Part shown: one piece after another, positions 8,002-17,602 of the stretch
Position numbering within the stretch: the first letter of the stretch is position 1
Layout of the letters: each line of letters opens with the position of its first letter
Source: Rhodospirillaceae bacterium
Lineage (GTDB): Bacteria > Pseudomonadota > Alphaproteobacteria > GCA-2731375
Reading direction: 5' to 3'
DNA length: 64,000 nt
NCBI GenBank assembly: GCA_018701215.1
Contig: JABIWH010000023.1
Span: 9,290 to 73,289 of the forward strand
Made by a program: the position numbers and the translations under genes
Notes under the pieces: model-generated
The model's database searches: none
Seen by the model: the letters and a program-made list of their open reading frames with translations, nothing else
What the model was told of the DNA's origin: nothing

Positions 8002-9144
8002 TTACCAGCGTTTGGCGACTTCTTCCAACATCACTTCCGTGGCGCCGCCGCCGATGGCATGCAGGCGGGCATCGCGCACCATGCGTTCGATCGGCAGGTC
8101 GCGGACATAGCCCATGCCGCCATGGAACTGCTGGCAATTATACATCACCTCTTGGGTAACCTCGGCACAATGCGCCTTGACCATGGAGACCTCCTGCACG
8201 CAATCGTGGCCCTGGCTGTCCAGCCAGGCGGCATGATAGAGCAGCTGTTGCGCCGCCACCAATTTGGCATGGGACATGGCCAGGCGCTGGCGGATGCCCT
8301 GCTTGTCCATAAGGGACGCGCCAAAGGCCTCCCGGTTACGCAAATGCTCAATAGTCAGCTCCAGTGCCGTCTGCGCTTCCGAGGTGGCCATGGCGCCGAT
8401 TGACATGCGCTCGTTCTGGAAATTCGCCATCACCGCGTAGAAGCCCTTGTTCTCCTCGCCCAGCATGTTCTCGGCAGGCACTCGGCAATCCTCGAAGAAC
8501 AATTCGGCGGTGTCGGAACAATGGATGCCGAATTTCTCCAGCTTGCGGCCGATCTTGAAGCCCGGCGTATCACGCTCGACGATGAACATGGAAACGCCCC
8601 TCGAACCCTTGGCATCCGGGTCGGTCTTGGCGGCGACGAAATAGATATCGCCGTAATAGCCATTTGTGATGAACATTTTCGAGCCGTTCAACACCCATTC
8701 ATCGCCGTCGCGCACGGCCCGGGTGCGGATGCCGCCAACGTCGGAGCCCGCTGACGGTTCCGTTACCGCAATGGCGCATATTTTCTCACCCGCCATGATG
8801 GCCGGCAGATATTTGTCGATCTGCTCCTCGCTGCCGGCATAGATCAGATGCGGCGACGACATGGCGGCATGCACCATGCAGGTGACGCTGACCCCGCCAT
8901 AGGTGGAGCGGCTTAGTTCCTCGGCCAGGATGATCCAGGCGAAGACATCCATGTTGCTGCCGCCATATTTTTCGGGAAAGCGCAGACCAAAATAGCCCAG
9001 CTTGCCCATTTTCTTCAGCATCTCGCGGGAGACCTTGCCCTCGCGCTCCCAGTCATCGCCATGGGGCTTGATCTCGTTATCGACAAAGCGGCGCAGCTGA
9101 TCGCGCAACATATTATGCTCTTCATTGAAATAGATCGAGTTCAT
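8002..9144 (-). CDS. Acyl-CoA dehydrogenase, isovaleryl/long-chain catalytic-Glu type
   Basis: 380 residues from the second of two close ATGs, because AGGAGG sits 7 nt before it (the first ATG at 9150 abuts the AGGAGG). FAD enzyme that forms a trans-2 double bond in acyl-CoA and passes electrons to ETF. Signatures are CAIAVTEPSAGSDVGGIRTRA and the C-terminal QQFHGGMGYVRDLPIERMVRDAR, the latter given in two parts here: QQFHGGMGY and RDLPIERMVRDAR. The C-terminal loop reads IGGGATEVML and so lacks the Glu used by MCAD/SCAD. A Glu occurs in FQNERMS (residue 245), where isovaleryl-CoA and long-chain dehydrogenases have theirs. With the carboxylase in the same operon, isovaleryl-CoA or a branched terpenoid acyl-CoA is a plausible substrate. 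Confidence 0.87.
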   Translation of the reverse strand: MNSIYFNEEHNMLRDQLRRFVDNEIKPHGDDWEREGKVSREMLKKMGKLGYFGLRFPEKYGGSNMDVFAWIILAEELSRSTYGGVSVTCMVHAAMSSPHLIYAGSEEQIDKYLPAIMAGEKICAIAVTEPSAGSDVGGIRTRAVRDGDEWVLNGSKMFITNGYYGDIYFVAAKTDPDAKGSRGVSMFIVERDTPGFKIGRKLEKFGIHCSDTAELFFEDCRVPAENMLGEENKGFYAVMANFQNERMSIGAMATSEAQTALELTIEHLRNREAFGASLMDKQGIRQRLAMSHAKLVAAQQLLYHAAWLDSQGHDCVQEVSMVKAHCAEVTQEVMYNCQQFHGGMGYVRDLPIERMVRDARLHAIGGGATEVMLEEVAKRW

Positions 9145-9172
9145 GCCCATTCCTCCTAACGGTTCCTCGTTA

Positions 9173-10756
9173 CTAATTAAGCAGTTCTTCGGCGCGCGCT
9201 GTAAGCTTGCCCCGTTGCAGTTTCAGACCATTGGCGCTTTCCGCCATGGGAAAGGCATCGATGGCCAAGAAACGCACGGGCACCTTGTATTTGGCGATAC
9301 CCGCCAGGCAATGATCGCGCAGGGCATCTTCATCCAGGGCGCCGCCGTTGTTGGGAATAATGAAGGCGACGGCGCGGTTGCCGTCAGCCGTGGAGAACGG
9401 CGCCACCTTGCATTCCGCCACCGATGGATGCTCTTCAAGACGCGCCTCGATCTCCGCCGGGCTGGTCAAAAAACCGCCCAGGCGCAGTACATCGCCAATG
9501 CGGGAGAGAAAGACCACTCGGCCATCCGCCTCCATATAGCCAAGATCGCCGGTACGGAAAAAGCCGTCGTCGCAAAAGGCGGCCTGGTTCGCCGCGTCAT
9601 CGTTGTCGTAGCGGTCGAACAGGCCGGGGCTTTTTACTTCCAACTCGCCGGCCTCGCCGGGGGGCAGCAGCGCACCGCTTTCATTATCGCGAACCCGAAA
9701 ATGGATATCCTCCGCCGTCGGATAGCCGCCGCCCTGGCCGCGCTCCTCGGCCGGGGCATCGGTATTCTGGCAGGTAATCAACGCCTGCTGCTCGGAAGAA
9801 CCATAAACGCCGACAAAGGTCACGCCACGGGCATCGCCCTCGGTCACGATGCTGTCCAGGGCAGCGTTGAAGGCGGCGAAACCGCACAGGCGCAGGCTGG
9901 GAAAAGGTGCCTTGCCCGCTGTTGCCGCCAGGATCAGATGGAACAGATCATCGCTGCCAAAGATATGCGTGATCTTGTGCTGTTGGATCAACCGGCCCGC
10001 CTCGACAGGATCGAAGACGGGGATGGAAATCATCGGCCGGCCCGCCGCCAAGGTGGTCATGGCCAACGCGAAGCCGAACACACCGCAAAACGGCAGCGAG
10101 GCCAGACTGACCGCATCCGGCTCGCAAAAGCCAGAGGCATCGGCGACGATGCGGGCCTGATCGGCGATGGAATGCTGGGTATGAACCACCAGTTTCGGCC
10201 GTTTCGTGGTGCCGGAAGTCGTGAATATTATGCAGTCGGCATCGCGGCCCCCGTCGCCGTCAAAACGATCCTTACACGCATCCAGATCCGTATAGGAGAC
10301 CAGCCGGCGATCCGGCCCTGCCAAATCTGGCTGCCCGCCGTCTTCGCCGTACAGCACCAGGGTCTCGACCGCCGACAGCGCACTGGCGTCGATCTCGCTC
10401 AAAATGGCCATGAAATCGATAGCCTTGAAGTCCGGCCACAGCACCAACAGCTTGGCGCCTGATCGTTCAATGATATCACCGACTTCAACCGCCCTGAACC
10501 GTGGATTGACCGAAACCACCACGGCGCCCAGGCGGGCACAGGCCAGAGACAGCACCAGCCAGGCCGGCACATTGGGCAGCCAAAGCGCCACCCGGTCACC
10601 CTCGCCGACCTCCAAGCCTGCCAAACCGCCCGCGACCCGGCGGCTGGCTTCCAGCAATTCGCCGTAGCTGACCGCAACATCACCATCAATGATCGCGGAC
10701 GCCGCGCCGGGCTGGCGCGCCACCATTTCGATCAGGCTGTCGTTACGTTCAAGCAC
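9173..10756 (-). CDS. Class I adenylate-forming acyl-CoA ligase
   Basis: 527 residues from a GTG start. The AMP-binding core shows the ATP loop IFTTSGTTKRPK, the YGSSEQQAL block in place of YGxTE, and FRTGDLGYMEADG. The hinge region is LSRIGDVLRLGGFLTSPAEIE. The C-terminal lysine is in NGLKLQRGK (near residue 512). It activates a carboxylic acid to its CoA thioester through an acyl-adenylate. It lies between a crotonase (12 nt upstream) and the acyl-CoA dehydrogenase (28 nt downstream), so it probably loads a substrate or intermediate of this pathway. The acid itself cannot be read from sequence. Confidence 0.85.
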   Translation of the reverse strand: MLERNDSLIEMVARQPGAASAIIDGDVAVSYGELLEASRRVAGGLAGLEVGEGDRVALWLPNVPAWLVLSLACARLGAVVVSVNPRFRAVEVGDIIERSGAKLLVLWPDFKAIDFMAILSEIDASALSAVETLVLYGEDGGQPDLAGPDRRLVSYTDLDACKDRFDGDGGRDADCIIFTTSGTTKRPKLVVHTQHSIADQARIVADASGFCEPDAVSLASLPFCGVFGFALAMTTLAAGRPMISIPVFDPVEAGRLIQQHKITHIFGSDDLFHLILAATAGKAPFPSLRLCGFAAFNAALDSIVTEGDARGVTFVGVYGSSEQQALITCQNTDAPAEERGQGGGYPTAEDIHFRVRDNESGALLPPGEAGELEVKSPGLFDRYDNDDAANQAAFCDDGFFRTGDLGYMEADGRVVFLSRIGDVLRLGGFLTSPAEIEARLEEHPSVAECKVAPFSTADGNRAVAFIIPNNGGALDEDALRDHCLAGIAKYKVPVRFLAIDAFPMAESANGLKLQRGKLTARAEELLN

Positions 10757-10768
10757 GGCTTCGTCCAG

Positions 10769-11569
10769 CTATCGCTTTCTGTTCAGGAAGGCGTTCAGGC
10801 GTTCTTTGTGCTCGTCGCCACGGAACAAGTAATTTTGCACGATCATCTCGTATTCCAGGCAGGATTCCAGATCCATGGTCTCGCCACGGAACAGGGCCAT
10901 CTTGGTAAACGCGGTCGCGCGCCGGGGCGAAGCGTCAATCATCGCCTGGGCCGTCCGTTCGGCCGCCGCCCGCAGCTGATCCGCCGGCACGACCTCGGTG
11001 AACAGGCCCAATTCGCGGCCCTCTTCGGCCTCGACGGTGGCGCCAGTCAGCATCAGCTGCGAAGCCCGCATGGTACCCACCAGGCGGGGCAGCAAATAGG
11101 TACAACCCATGTCGGCGCCCGAGGCCCCCATGCGGCCAAAGGCGAAATAATAACTGGCCTTCGGTGCCGCGATGGCGACATCACAGGCCAGCGCCAGCGA
11201 GGCGCCGCCGCCCACTGCCGGGCCATTGACGGCGGCGATAATCGGCAGGTCCAGGGCGCGCATGCGCTTGATCATCCGGTTGACGCCGCGCAGGACCAGA
11301 TATTGCCAGTCCATATCGACCTCTTCGATGACAAGGACGCTGCCCAACTGGGCGCCGCCGCAAAACACCGGGCCGTTGCCGGTCAGGATGATGACCCGGC
11401 AATCGGGGTCATCCTCCAGTTGGTCCAGGGCCGCATTCATCGCCTCGGCGAAATCCAAACTAAGCGGATTGCGAATTTCCGGGCGGTTCAGGGTTATGCG
11501 GCCGATACCGTCTTCCTGGCTAACCAGCAGTTCCGGCGCCGTGGTATCTGTTTGTCTTGCTTCGCTCAT
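10769..11569 (-). CDS. Crotonase-family protein, isomerase-like active site
   Basis: 266 residues from the ATG at 11569, with GAGGA 7-11 nt upstream; the frame is open further upstream but without family similarity. Crotonase fold: oxyanion-hole motifs FCGGAQLG and NGPAVGGGAS, and the trimerisation-end sequence of enoyl-CoA hydratases/isomerases. Neither of the two Glu residues of rat enoyl-CoA hydratase is kept (Ser and Phe instead). An Asp in GASGADMG sits where PaaG-type enoyl-CoA isomerases have their acid. It is therefore more likely an isomerase or another crotonase reaction than a plain hydratase. Third gene from the middle of the operon, flanked by CoA ligases. Confidence 0.82.
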   Translation of the reverse strand: MSEARQTDTTAPELLVSQEDGIGRITLNRPEIRNPLSLDFAEAMNAALDQLEDDPDCRVIILTGNGPVFCGGAQLGSVLVIEEVDMDWQYLVLRGVNRMIKRMRALDLPIIAAVNGPAVGGGASLALACDVAIAAPKASYYFAFGRMGASGADMGCTYLLPRLVGTMRASQLMLTGATVEAEEGRELGLFTEVVPADQLRAAAERTAQAMIDASPRRATAFTKMALFRGETMDLESCLEYEMIVQNYLFRGDEHKERLNAFLNRKR

Positions 11570-11586
11570 GATGTGTCCTCCTATTT

Positions 11587-13113
11587 CTATATCTTCGCCG
11601 TTTGCCACAATTCGCGCAACGCGAAGCGGCGGATCTTGCCTGATGCGGTCAGCGGCAAACTCTCCGTGAAGGTAATGCCGCGCGGCACTTTGTAGCGGGA
11701 CAGCTCGCGGCGGCAATATTCCAGGATCGCATCGCCGTTTCGGGCCGCGTCCGGCGCGGGCACCACGAAGGCCTGGATATCCTCGCCACGGACCTCGTCC
11801 GGTATGCCGATCACCGCCGCCGCCTGCACCGATGGGTGCGCGAACAGCACATTTTCGACTTCCTTGGGAAAGACGTTGTAGCCGTTGGCGACAATCATGT
11901 CCTTGATCCGGTCCAGGATGAAAATATTGCCGTGTTCGTCGATGCGGCCCACATCACCGGTATGCAGCCAGCCATCCGCCAAAGTAGCCGCCGTCAGCTC
12001 CGGCTGGCCCCAATACTCGGTCATGAGAGTATCGCACCTGAATTGCAGTTCGCCCGGCTCCCCCGCGGGCACGGGGTTTCCATCACGGTCCCGCAGCCGT
12101 ACTTCGATGCCATCCAGCACCACGCCGCAGGAGCCATCGGGCGACGGCACGCTGGGCCGTTGCACGCAGGCCACGGTGCAGATTTCGGTCAGGCCATAGC
12201 TTTCCACGGTGTCGATACCAATGTCGTTCTTTAGACGGTGGACTAGGGACACCGGCACCGGCCCGCCGCCCACATCAATCAGGCGCAGGCTGGAGAGGTC
12301 ACGCCCGGCCAGACGGCCGGCTTGGAACATCTGCACGAACATCAAGGGCACCCCAGCCAGCACCGTAATGCGGTGCCCCTCGATCAAGTCCAACGCCGTA
12401 TCCGCATCGAATTCCGGCAAGACGAACATGCGGCCACGGGCCAGCGCGCAATAGAGGAAATCATAGCTGTAACCAAACAGATGGAACGACGGCAGAACGG
12501 TCAAAAACCGGTCGTTGGCGTCATAACCCAGGACGTCCATGGTCATGCGCGCATTGGCGATCAGCTGGCGATGGCCAAGGACAATGCCCTTCGGCGCCCC
12601 GGTGGTGCCGGAACTATAGACAATCATGGCCGGCGCATCAGGCCGGCTGCGGGGGGCGAGGACACGGCCCGGCGCCTCGGCCAGGGCGGCCTCGTAATCC
12701 CGCCAGCCGGCGCCCGGCACCGCGTCGCCGCAGGACAGGCGCAGCACCACATCGTCCGAGAACATGTCGTTGGGCAGGGCGGTACCGGGATCATTGGCGA
12801 CAATACCCCGTGGCTGGCAATCGGCGAACAAAGCCCCGGTTTCCCGCGCGGTGCTCAAGGTATTGATGGGCACGGCGATGACGCCGGCAATGGCGCAGCC
12901 GATAAAAAACTCGTACAGCGCCCGCGAATTGCCCATGAAACAGGCGACCCGGTCACCGGGCGCGATACCCGCCGCGATCAGAACAGCGGCGAAGCGCGAG
13001 GCCTGCTCGTAAGTCTCGCCATAGGAGCTGGCGGTGCCATCGGTGAAGACAAGATGCACCGCCTCGTCTTCCTCCGCCGCCGCCCTAGCGAAGACCGCGT
13101 CGATGGTTTCCAT
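11587..13113 (-). CDS. Class I acyl-CoA ligase (long/medium-chain type)
   Basis: 508 residues. The core motifs are complete: ATP loop IVYSSGTTGAPKGIV, ESYGLTEICT, WLHTGDVGRIDEHG, the hinge LDRIKDMIVANGYNVFPKEVE, and the catalytic Lys near residue 493 in LTASGKIRRFAL. These match FadD/long-chain or medium-chain acyl-CoA synthetases, which adenylate a fatty or branched acid and transfer it to CoA. The gene lies 26 nt after a crotonase gene and 17 nt before another, inside the carboxylase operon. It is one of three ligases in this operon, which suggests several entry points or sequential side-chain activation. Confidence 0.87.
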   Translation of the reverse strand: METIDAVFARAAAEEDEAVHLVFTDGTASSYGETYEQASRFAAVLIAAGIAPGDRVACFMGNSRALYEFFIGCAIAGVIAVPINTLSTARETGALFADCQPRGIVANDPGTALPNDMFSDDVVLRLSCGDAVPGAGWRDYEAALAEAPGRVLAPRSRPDAPAMIVYSSGTTGAPKGIVLGHRQLIANARMTMDVLGYDANDRFLTVLPSFHLFGYSYDFLYCALARGRMFVLPEFDADTALDLIEGHRITVLAGVPLMFVQMFQAGRLAGRDLSSLRLIDVGGGPVPVSLVHRLKNDIGIDTVESYGLTEICTVACVQRPSVPSPDGSCGVVLDGIEVRLRDRDGNPVPAGEPGELQFRCDTLMTEYWGQPELTAATLADGWLHTGDVGRIDEHGNIFILDRIKDMIVANGYNVFPKEVENVLFAHPSVQAAAVIGIPDEVRGEDIQAFVVPAPDAARNGDAILEYCRRELSRYKVPRGITFTESLPLTASGKIRRFALRELWQTAKI

Positions 13114-13139
13114 CGCGACTTTTCCCTAGCGGCCTTTCC

Positions 13140-13925
13140 TTACCGGCCTTTCCAGACCGGTGGGCGCTTCTCGGCAAATGCCCGCGCGCCCTCCTGGGCA
13201 TCCTCGGAGGTATAGGCCGGCTGATACAGACGCCAGGCCAGTTCCGCGCCCGCATCGCAGCCCGCCGACATCGCCGCCAGAATAGCCGCCTTGCCGCAGG
13301 TCACGGACAGCGGCGCGTTGTCGCGGATTTTCTCGGCCAGTTCCTGGGCCCTTGCGCGTACCGCGTCGCCGTCCGGTTCCAGGTAATTGATATAACCCAG
13401 CTCGTGAAAACGCTCGATCGGATAGAGGTCGCCGGTCAGGACCATCTCCATCAACACCGGCTGCGGCAGCATCCAGACCAGCGGCATGCCCCAAGGGGAA
13501 CCACGGCCGATCTTGCTTTCGGTAATGCCGATCTTGGTACCTGCCATGGCCACGCGCATATCGCAATTGAGCGAGAACATCATGCCGCCGGCCATCAGAT
13601 GGCCGGTCATGGCCGCGATGATCGGCACTCGGACGTGACGCATGCGTTTTTGGAACGGATCGCGCATGAAGGTCAGGATATCCTCGCCGGTTTCAGCCTT
13701 TTTCTGCGCGGTTTCCTTCAGGTCCATGCCGGCGCAAAATGTGCCGCAATCAGCGGAGGTGAAGATCACCACGCGGATATCCGGGTTCAGGTCGATGTCT
13801 TCCCAGATCTTGTTCAGGCCGTTGGAGACGGCGATGTTCATGGCGTTGCGCTGTTCGGGGCGGTTGATGGTCACCGTGGCGATGCCGTCGGTGACATCGA
13901 ATAGCAGTTCGTTGCCTTCACTCAT
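13140..13925 (-). CDS. Enoyl-CoA hydratase/isomerase family protein
   Basis: 261 residues. Its ATG overlaps the stop codon of the biotin carboxylase gene by 4 nt (ATGA), so translation is coupled. Crotonase motifs: ATVTINRPEQRNAMN at the N-terminus, the first oxyanion motif FCAGMDLKE, and TGHLMAGGMMF. Of the two catalytic Glu residues of rat hydratase, the first is Met here, while the second is present in IGITESKIG. The C-terminus SEDAQEGARAFAEKRPPVWK is close to that of the crotonase at 30934-31701, so the two are paralogues. In a carboxylase operon it would be expected to hydrate the carboxylated enoyl-CoA, as methylglutaconyl-CoA or isohexenylglutaconyl-CoA hydratases do; this is inference. 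Confidence 0.84.
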   Translation of the reverse strand: MSEGNELLFDVTDGIATVTINRPEQRNAMNIAVSNGLNKIWEDIDLNPDIRVVIFTSADCGTFCAGMDLKETAQKKAETGEDILTFMRDPFQKRMRHVRVPIIAAMTGHLMAGGMMFSLNCDMRVAMAGTKIGITESKIGRGSPWGMPLVWMLPQPVLMEMVLTGDLYPIERFHELGYINYLEPDGDAVRARAQELAEKIRDNAPLSVTCGKAAILAAMSAGCDAGAELAWRLYQPAYTSEDAQEGARAFAEKRPPVWKGR

Positions 13926-15943
13926 GTGTTTGATCCTTCTTCCTGAATATCCAGCGGCTCGACTTCCGCGATGAACGCATGCCGCTCGACCATGTCGCCC
14001 TCGGCGCAGGTCAGTGCCGCCAGCACGCCGTCGCAAGGCGCGGTCAGGCGGATTTCCATCTTCATGCTCTCCTGGACGACCAGAACATCCCCCGTTTTGA
14101 CATGATCGCCAACGGCGGCCAGAACCTTGGTGACATTGCCCATGACCGGCGCCAGCACGCGGCCCTCCACCGCCGCCGCATCAGCCTGCCAACCGTCGGC
14201 ATACAGCGAAACCCGCGCCGCCGCGGTGCCAAAGGCAGCATGCAGGTGCACCATATCGTCCGCACAGACCGCGCGCACGATTTGAACCTCATCACCAAAG
14301 GTCACGCTGTAGGCGTCATCGCCCAGGGCTACCAGTGTCATGGCCAGAGTATTCTGTTCAACACGGACGGACATGCCGCCATTTTGAGTAACAGGGGAAA
14401 AAGCCACGTCGCCGCTTTCCGCGTCAAAGCCGACCTGCAGGCTTGGCGCATGACTGGCGCGCACCTGGCCCTGGCCCAAACGCCAGTTCGTGAAGCCATC
14501 CCGGCCTTGCCATGGGTCGCTGTCAGGGCCGCTACGGTAGTGTAACATCGCCACCGCGCCGGCGAGAGCGAACAGCTCGTCCGCCGGCCGTTCGGCGGCC
14601 GATTGATTGGCGGTCACCTCGCGGTCGATCAAGGCCGTGTCCATGCGGCCGTCCGCGACCTCATCGCGGGCCAGCAAATCCGTTAGGAAAGCCAAATTTG
14701 TCGGGACGCCAAAGACGGCTGTCTCGGCCAAGGCCGCGCGCAATTGGCCCAACGCCGCCGACCGGTCATCGCCATGGCAAATGATCTTGCCCAGCATGCA
14801 ATCGTAAAACGGCCCGATTTCCTCCCCCGCCCCAACACCCATGTCCGCCCGCACCGGGGGTTTGGGCAGATCAATACGCCGCACCATACCCGTGGCCGGG
14901 GCGAAGCCGTTGGCCGAATCTTCGGCATAGAGCCGGGCCTGCATGGCATGGCCACGGATCACGATCTGATCCTGGCTCAAGGGCAGACCTGCGCCGTCGG
15001 CAATACGCAACTGCCAGGCCACCAGGTCCAGACCGGTGACGGCCTCGGTCACCGGGTGTTCCACCTGCAGGCGCGGGTTGACCTCCAGGAAGAAGAACTC
15101 ATCTCCCGTCACTAAAAATTCCGCCGTGGCCAATCCGCGCAGTTTCGCGTGTGCCGCCAGGCGACAGGCGGCATCGAGAATATTCTGCCGCAGATCCCGC
15201 GCCAGGCCGGCAACGGGCGCTTCCTCAACGACCTTTTGATGGCGCCGCTGTAGCGAGCATTCCCGGTCGAACAGATGCATCGCGGCACCGCTGCCATCGC
15301 CCGCCAATTGCACCTCCACATGGCGTGGCCGGTCCAGATATTGCTCCACCAACAAATCAGCCCGGCCAAACGAGGCCTTGGCCTCGCGCATGGCGGAGGC
15401 GATGTTTTCGCCCAGATCATCAGCTTCGCGCACCACGCGGATACCACGCCCGCCACCGCCCGCTGCCGCCTTTAACAACAGCGGCGGCTGCATGCTGGCA
15501 ACCATGGCCGCGATACCGGCCTCGTCGTCACTGGCCAGATCACCGCCGGGAATAACAGGGATACCGAGCGCCGCCGCCTCGCGCTTGGCCTGCAATTTGT
15601 CCCCAAACCGCGCCAGGGTGTCCGCCGTGGGCCCGACAAAGATCAAGCCGGCCTCTTCCACGGCGCTGGCGAAGTCCGGCGTTTCCGACAGGAAACCGAT
15701 ACCGGGATGCACCGCGTCGGCGCCGACGGTCTTGGCCGCCGCGATGATCGCCGGGATATTGAGATAGCTTTCCGAGGCCGGGCCGCCGCCGACCTCGATG
15801 GACTGGCCGATTTGGCGCACATGGGCGGCCTGGCGGTCGGTGCGGGAATGCACCGTGGCAACGTCCATGCCCAAGGCCTTGGCGGTGCGGGCAATGCGGC
15901 AAGCGCTGTCACCACGATTGGCGATAAGGAGCTTCTTGATCAT
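13922..15943 (-). CDS. Acyl-CoA carboxylase alpha subunit (biotin carboxylase + BCCP)
   Basis: 673 residues from the ATG at 15943. The biotin carboxylase domain (about 1-450) opens MIKKLLIANRGDSACRIART, has the ATP-grasp glycine loop KAAAGGGGRGIRVV and the segment FFLEVNPRLQVEHPVTE. A linker domain follows, then a C-terminal biotinyl domain with ESMKME, where Lys628 should carry biotin. The usual Ala of EAMKM is Ser. It carboxylates biotin with bicarbonate and ATP for its partner at 15954-17585, 10 nt upstream. Size and domain order match the alpha subunits of methylcrotonyl-, geranyl- and propionyl-CoA carboxylases; choosing among them needs phylogeny. Confidence 0.9.
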   Translation of the reverse strand: MIKKLLIANRGDSACRIARTAKALGMDVATVHSRTDRQAAHVRQIGQSIEVGGGPASESYLNIPAIIAAAKTVGADAVHPGIGFLSETPDFASAVEEAGLIFVGPTADTLARFGDKLQAKREAAALGIPVIPGGDLASDDEAGIAAMVASMQPPLLLKAAAGGGGRGIRVVREADDLGENIASAMREAKASFGRADLLVEQYLDRPRHVEVQLAGDGSGAAMHLFDRECSLQRRHQKVVEEAPVAGLARDLRQNILDAACRLAAHAKLRGLATAEFLVTGDEFFFLEVNPRLQVEHPVTEAVTGLDLVAWQLRIADGAGLPLSQDQIVIRGHAMQARLYAEDSANGFAPATGMVRRIDLPKPPVRADMGVGAGEEIGPFYDCMLGKIICHGDDRSAALGQLRAALAETAVFGVPTNLAFLTDLLARDEVADGRMDTALIDREVTANQSAAERPADELFALAGAVAMLHYRSGPDSDPWQGRDGFTNWRLGQGQVRASHAPSLQVGFDAESGDVAFSPVTQNGGMSVRVEQNTLAMTLVALGDDAYSVTFGDEVQIVRAVCADDMVHLHAAFGTAAARVSLYADGWQADAAAVEGRVLAPVMGNVTKVLAAVGDHVKTGDVLVVQESMKMEIRLTAPCDGVLAALTCAEGDMVERHAFIAEVEPLDIQEEGSNT

Positions 15944-15953
15944 GGCCGCGCCC

Positions 15954-17585
15954 TTAAATCCGCAACACGCCGAAGGGCGAGGCCTGGGCCGGCGCGCGGG
16001 CCGCCACATCCAGCAACAAGGTCATCACCTCGCGGGTTTCCGCCGGGTCGAGAATATTGTCGATCCACAGATTGGCCGCGTAATTGTACATCGAGGCGAA
16101 CGCCTCGAAATCATCGCGGATCGGCTGCTTGAATTTTTCCTCGTCCGCCTCGGTCCATGGCAGGCCGTCGCGGGCGAATTTCTGCCGCTGCACCATGGCC
16201 AGCGTCATGGCCGCCTGTTCCGGGCCCATCAGGGCGGCGCGGCCATTGGGCCAGCCAAACGAGAAGGTCGGCTCGAACGGGCGGGCGCACATGGCCATAT
16301 AGCCCGCGCCATAGGACTTGCCGATGATGATGTTGTATTTCGGTACATTGGCCGAAGCCATGGCCGTGATCATCTTGGCGCCGTCTTTCGAGATGCCGCC
16401 GTGCTCCGCCTCGCGCCCGACCATGAAGCCGGAATTATCAGCCAGGAACAGCAGCGGGATATCCTGCTTGCAGCAGATATCAATGAAGTGCACCGCTTTT
16501 TTGGCGCTTTCGGAAAAGATCACCCCCGCATTGGCCAGAATGCCGACCTGAAAGCCGCCAATATAGGCGAAACCACACAACAGGCTGTCGCCGTAGCGCC
16601 CTTTGAATTCATCGAAATAGCTGTCATCCAGCAGGCGGGCCAGGATCTCCCGCGTATCGGCGGGATGGCGTGGATCTTCGGGGATCAGGCCGTGGATCTC
16701 GGCCGGATCATAGCGCGGGGGCTTGGGCGCGCGCACGGGACGTTCCAGGCTGGGCCGGCGGCAGGTATCACCAACCAGATTGCGCACCGTGGCCATGGCG
16801 TGGCGGTCGTTCTCCACCAGATAATCGGTGACGCCGCTGGTCTCCGAATGCATCAGCGCCCCGCCCAGGGTCTCGCGGTCGACTTCCTCTCCCGTGGCGG
16901 CGTATGTCAGCTCCGGCCCGCCCAGGTGCATATAGCCCTGTTCCCGGACGATCACGGCCAGATCGCACAACGCCGGCACATAGGCGCCGCCGGCGGTACA
17001 CGCGCCATGCACCACGGCTATTTGCGGAATGCCCTCGGCCGATTGCCGCACAATCTGGTTGAAGACGCTGCCATATTGGCCCGAGTCCGGGAAAATGCCC
17101 GGCTGTTCCGGCAGATTGGCGCCGCCGCTGTCAACTAAGGTGATGTTGGGCAAGCGATGCTGCCAGGCGATTTTCTGAGCGCGGACGTGTTTCTTGGCCG
17201 TCATGGCAAAATAGGTGCCGCCCTTCACCGGGGCATCATTGGCGATGATCATGCAGCTGACGCCCTTGACCTGGCCGATGCCGGTGATAATTCCGGCACC
17301 AGGGGGGACGCCGTCATACATATCGACGCCCGCCAGATCGCCCAGTTCCATAAACGGCGAGCCCGGGTCCAACAGCACATCGATACGGTCGCGGGGCAGC
17401 AGCTTGCCTGCGGCCATATGGCGCTGCTTGGCCTTTTCACCAGAGCTTTCATGTTCACCCCGGCGGCGGTGCAATTCGTCCATCAAGGCGCCAAACGCAG
17501 CGCGGTTGCGGCTGAAATCTTCCGAAGCCGTGGAGATTTGGGATTGAATTAAGGCCAATGGGTCAACTCCAAAGCGGGGCATCAT
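15954..17585 (-). CDS. Acyl-CoA carboxylase beta subunit (carboxyltransferase, MCC/GCC-like)
   Basis: 543 residues, the size of methylcrotonyl-CoA and geranyl-CoA carboxylase beta chains. N-terminal crotonase-like half: LVDSGGANLPEQPGIFPD, then VHGACTAGGAYVPALCD. C-terminal half: FLADNSGFMVGREAEHGGI, KSYGAGYMAMCARPF and WPNGRAALMGPEQAA. It moves the carboxyl group from biotin to the acyl-CoA. It is the first gene of a nine-gene minus-strand operon, and its ATG lies 18 nt from an inverted repeat that may bind the divergent TetR protein. A second in-frame ATG is one codon in. Whether the substrate is methylcrotonyl-CoA, geranyl-CoA or another compound is open. Confidence 0.9.
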   Translation of the reverse strand: MMPRFGVDPLALIQSQISTASEDFSRNRAAFGALMDELHRRRGEHESSGEKAKQRHMAAGKLLPRDRIDVLLDPGSPFMELGDLAGVDMYDGVPPGAGIITGIGQVKGVSCMIIANDAPVKGGTYFAMTAKKHVRAQKIAWQHRLPNITLVDSGGANLPEQPGIFPDSGQYGSVFNQIVRQSAEGIPQIAVVHGACTAGGAYVPALCDLAVIVREQGYMHLGGPELTYAATGEEVDRETLGGALMHSETSGVTDYLVENDRHAMATVRNLVGDTCRRPSLERPVRAPKPPRYDPAEIHGLIPEDPRHPADTREILARLLDDSYFDEFKGRYGDSLLCGFAYIGGFQVGILANAGVIFSESAKKAVHFIDICCKQDIPLLFLADNSGFMVGREAEHGGISKDGAKMITAMASANVPKYNIIIGKSYGAGYMAMCARPFEPTFSFGWPNGRAALMGPEQAAMTLAMVQRQKFARDGLPWTEADEEKFKQPIRDDFEAFASMYNYAANLWIDNILDPAETREVMTLLLDVAARAPAQASPFGVLRI

Positions 17586-17602
17586 TTCGCGGCTTGATTT
17601 TT

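Noticed and set aside
9143..10462. A 439-codon plus-strand open frame opposite the acyl-CoA ligase
   Set aside because: Antisense shadow of a gene with all adenylate-forming motifs.
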